Positions 6,262 through 7,634 of a DNA stretch of 7,634 nt are shown piece after piece. The translations under genes and the position numbers were made by a program. Below the pieces are notes generated by a model, which worked only from the letters and a program-made list of their open reading frames with translations, had not been told where the DNA came from and searched no databases. Every line of letters starts with the position of its first letter. Positions within the stretch are counted from its first letter, which is position 1. This stretch comes from Synechococcus sp. HW_metabat.54 (GTDB lineage Bacteria > Cyanobacteriota > Cyanobacteriia > PCC-6307 > Cyanobiaceae). The stretch is from the NCBI GenBank assembly GCA_018623675.1, contig JAAZVJ010000042.1:1-7634 (forward strand), read 5' to 3'.

Positions 6262-7014
6262 TTAATCGTTAGTAATGCCGATCCTGCGACGCAATAACCA
6301 CGGGCTCAGATCGATGGTTTGTTTGTCGATTGGAGGGTCTGTGGTTTGCGTTTTGCTGGTGGTGTGGACCGCTATCGCCGTGTTGTTCGAGGCCATTTCC
6401 TTATCGGGAAATGAGTTTGGGTCTGGACCGGGTGCAGGGTTTGCCTTGGCCGCAAGTGTTTGTGCCGTTGCTTCGTTGTGTGCAGTGGCGTTGCTCAGTG
6501 GCGAGGGGGCTGCGCTTGGATTCGGTGACGTTGCTGTGGTGTCGTCGTCTCCCAGCCAGGGGGTGGCTGAGTTTCGGACCTCATCTGGTGCGTCTGAAGC
6601 AAGAGGAGTCGTGCCCAAGAAGGGATCGCGGATCAGTTCCATCCCCGCCTGTGGGTCAACGGGTTGATCACAGCTCGACTCGGGTTCGAGAGGGGGGGGT
6701 GCGATTTGCTCTTCACAGCGATCGATGCCCTGTTCTGCGAGTTCGCGCAGGGTGTCGGGTGGCTGGTTTTCAAGTGCCAGTTGGTAGTGGGTCAGAGCTT
6801 GCTCTGGCTGATTCAGGCCATGAAAGTGAATGTGTCCCAGCAAGAGGGTCACAAAGGCCCGCCAGGCGAGGCGTGCCTCCTCCTCTTCCGCTGAGTTGCT
6901 GGCGGTGTTCAGTTGCGCGAGCAACGTGCTGGCAATGGACTGCGCTTCGGCGAAATGTCCGTCGCCATAGGCCTGTTCAGCGGCGAGATAGTGCTGCTGA
7001 ACATCACCGTCCAC
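6262..7014 (-). CDS. Hypothetical protein with N-terminal TPR-like helices and a long disordered tail
   Basis: I do not recognise a named family for this 250-residue protein. The first 100 residues are helical and TPR-like: YLAAEQAYGDGHFAEAQSIA, then LLLGHIHFHGLNQPEQALTHYQLALENQPP fits the TPR pattern of small residues, Ala and a final Pro. Residues about 103-232 are rich in Pro, Ala, Thr, Asn and Asp and are probably disordered. The protein ends in a compact, basic and hydrophobic segment (IDLSPWLLRRRIGITND). No signal peptide or membrane helix is seen. It starts with GTG 6 nt after the tilS stop, with a loose AGAGG 12 nt upstream, so it is probably co-transcribed with tilS. Whether it belongs to the secretion system (58 nt downstream) or merely accompanies tilS cannot be decided here. 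A C8 tract lies in the codons for the APPPLEP stretch. TPR helices suggest a protein-binding role, which is inference. Confidence 0.75.
   Translation of the reverse strand: MDGDVQQHYLAAEQAYGDGHFAEAQSIASTLLAQLNTASNSAEEEEARLAWRAFVTLLLGHIHFHGLNQPEQALTHYQLALENQPPDTLRELAEQGIDRCEEQIAPPPLEPESSCDQPVDPQAGMELIRDPFLGTTPLASDAPDEVRNSATPWLGDDDTTATSPNPSAAPSPLSNATAHNEATAQTLAAKANPAPGPDPNSFPDKEMASNNTAIAVHTTSKTQTTDPPIDKQTIDLSPWLLRRRIGITND
6692..6699. repeat. G8/C8 homopolymer tract inside the TPR-like gene
   Basis: Eight consecutive G on the + strand read as C8 in the coding strand (GCA CCC CCC CCT, residues APPP near 105-108). It sits at the junction of the TPR-like domain and the disordered tail. Tracts this long can slip during replication or be miscalled during sequencing. 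Confidence 0.9.
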
Positions 7015-7020
7015 AGGACT

Positions 7021-7634
7021 TCAAAGCCTCTGTTCCAGTTGTAGTGAGTTTTTGTCCCAATGGATTCGCCAGCCGTTGGGGAGATCTCGCCCTCCCGCAG
7101 GGGTGCCGAATGCCGTGGCACGTGCCAATTCCTCCAGTAAAGGTGTTTTCAATGGCGCTGCACCGTGCACTTGCAACCAACGGGCCAGCAGGTCACGACG
7201 AATAGCAGTCGGCAGCGTTGAGAAACGTCGGCGCTTCAGGTTTGGACCCTCGCCCAATGTCTCCAGGCTGAGATCCAGCAAGGTTTCCTGACTGTCCTGC
7301 ACCTGGGACAGTCGTTCTGAAAGCGCCGCCATGCGTAGCTCACAGCCGGGGTGCAGGTCATTGAGCACCGGCAGTACTTCCTGACGAATGCGGTTGCGGC
7401 TGAAGCGCGGGTCGGCGTTGCTGGGGTCAAGCCAGATCGGCAGGTTCAGATCCCGGCAAACGGCGGCGGTTTCCTGCCGGCTGAATCCCAGCAGTGGCCT
7501 AACCAATCGCAGGGTGTGATGGTCAGCAGCATCGATTGCTCGATCGTTGCGCAGGCTTCCCAGCCCAGCCAAGTCAGTGCCTCGGGCGATGTGGAGCAGC
7601 AAGGTTTCAGCTTTATCGCTGGCGGAATGGGCAC
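7021..7634 (-). CDS. tilS: tRNA(Ile)-lysidine synthetase TilS, C-terminal part; 5' end outside window
   Basis: TilS adds lysine to C34 of the CAU-anticodon tRNA-Ile so that it reads AUA codons. It is an essential ATP-dependent PP-loop enzyme of the cytoplasm. About 203 residues are present and the frame is open to the window edge. The TTG at 7600-7602 is an internal Leu codon, not the start. Visible family blocks are HSASDKAETLLLHIARGTD (the HHxxDQAET block of other TilS proteins in a variant form), LVRPLL, DPSNADPRFSRNRIRQEVLPVL and the following HPG. The SGGxDS P-loop must lie upstream. After these come about 120 residues of helical C-terminal domain, with no room for the extra domain seen in long E. 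coli-type TilS. The stop is 6 nt upstream of the TPR-like gene start. Confidence 0.93.
   Translation of the reverse strand, partial: AHSASDKAETLLLHIARGTDLAGLGSLRNDRAIDAADHHTLRLVRPLLGFSRQETAAVCRDLNLPIWLDPSNADPRFSRNRIRQEVLPVLNDLHPGCELRMAALSERLSQVQDSQETLLDLSLETLGEGPNLKRRRFSTLPTAIRRDLLARWLQVHGAAPLKTPLLEELARATAFGTPAGGRDLPNGWRIHWDKNSLQLEQRL

Noticed and set aside
6275..6667. A 130-codon + strand frame that looks like a hydrophobic membrane or secreted small protein
   Set aside because: Its hydrophobic stretches are the reverse complement of the Thr/Asn/Ala/Asp-rich disordered tail of the TPR-like gene. There is no ribosome-binding site, and the opposite frame has better support.

Overview
The window looks like a piece of a marine picocyanobacterial chromosome (Synechococcus subcluster 5.1 or Cyanobium type). 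The reasons are its moderately high GC, the cyanobacterial style of RNase J with an Arg/Gly-rich and Pro/Ala-rich tail ending in an arginine run, the picocyanobacterium-like TilS, and a type I secretion ABC protein with an added cyclic-nucleotide-binding-like domain, an architecture I associate with cyanobacteria. The species cannot be named from the sequence alone.

Layout: the left 1.2 kb (+ strand) is the 3' part of an RNase J gene (rnj). It ends at a strong, near-symmetric hairpin (1205-1232) that can terminate transcription from both sides. Everything to the right is on the - strand and converges on that hairpin. In transcription order the genes are the 3' part of tilS (tRNA-Ile lysidine synthetase), a small TPR-like protein with a long disordered tail, a cytoplasmic parvulin/SurA-like protein, a 986-residue type I secretion ABC transporter, and an HlyD-type membrane-fusion protein. 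The junctions are tight: a 6-nt gap, 58 nt, a 4-nt ATGA overlap, and a 1-nt gap with a perfect AGGAGG inside the upstream gene. The last three genes are therefore almost certainly one translationally coupled unit, and the whole - strand block may be one operon.

How the genes may work together: the ABC protein (CNB-like, inactive C39-like, six-helix membrane domain, ATPase) and the HlyD protein form the inner-membrane part of a type I secretion system. A TolC-type outer-membrane channel and the secreted substrate are not in the window and must be encoded elsewhere. The parvulin-like protein has no signal peptide and sits directly upstream of the transporter, so it may act as a cytoplasmic chaperone or targeting factor for the substrate. 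Three modules of this system look recognisable by fold but appear to lack their usual active or ligand residues: the C39-like domain, the CNB-like domain and the parvulin domain. The most interesting reading is a substrate-handling export machine built from binding modules that no longer act as enzymes or sensors. Separately, the RNase J C-terminus ends in an arginine-rich peptide resembling the PNPase-recruiting nonapeptide known from cyanobacterial RNase E.

There is no CRISPR array, rRNA or tRNA gene, insertion sequence or prophage signature in the window, and no gene-free stretch above 100 bases.
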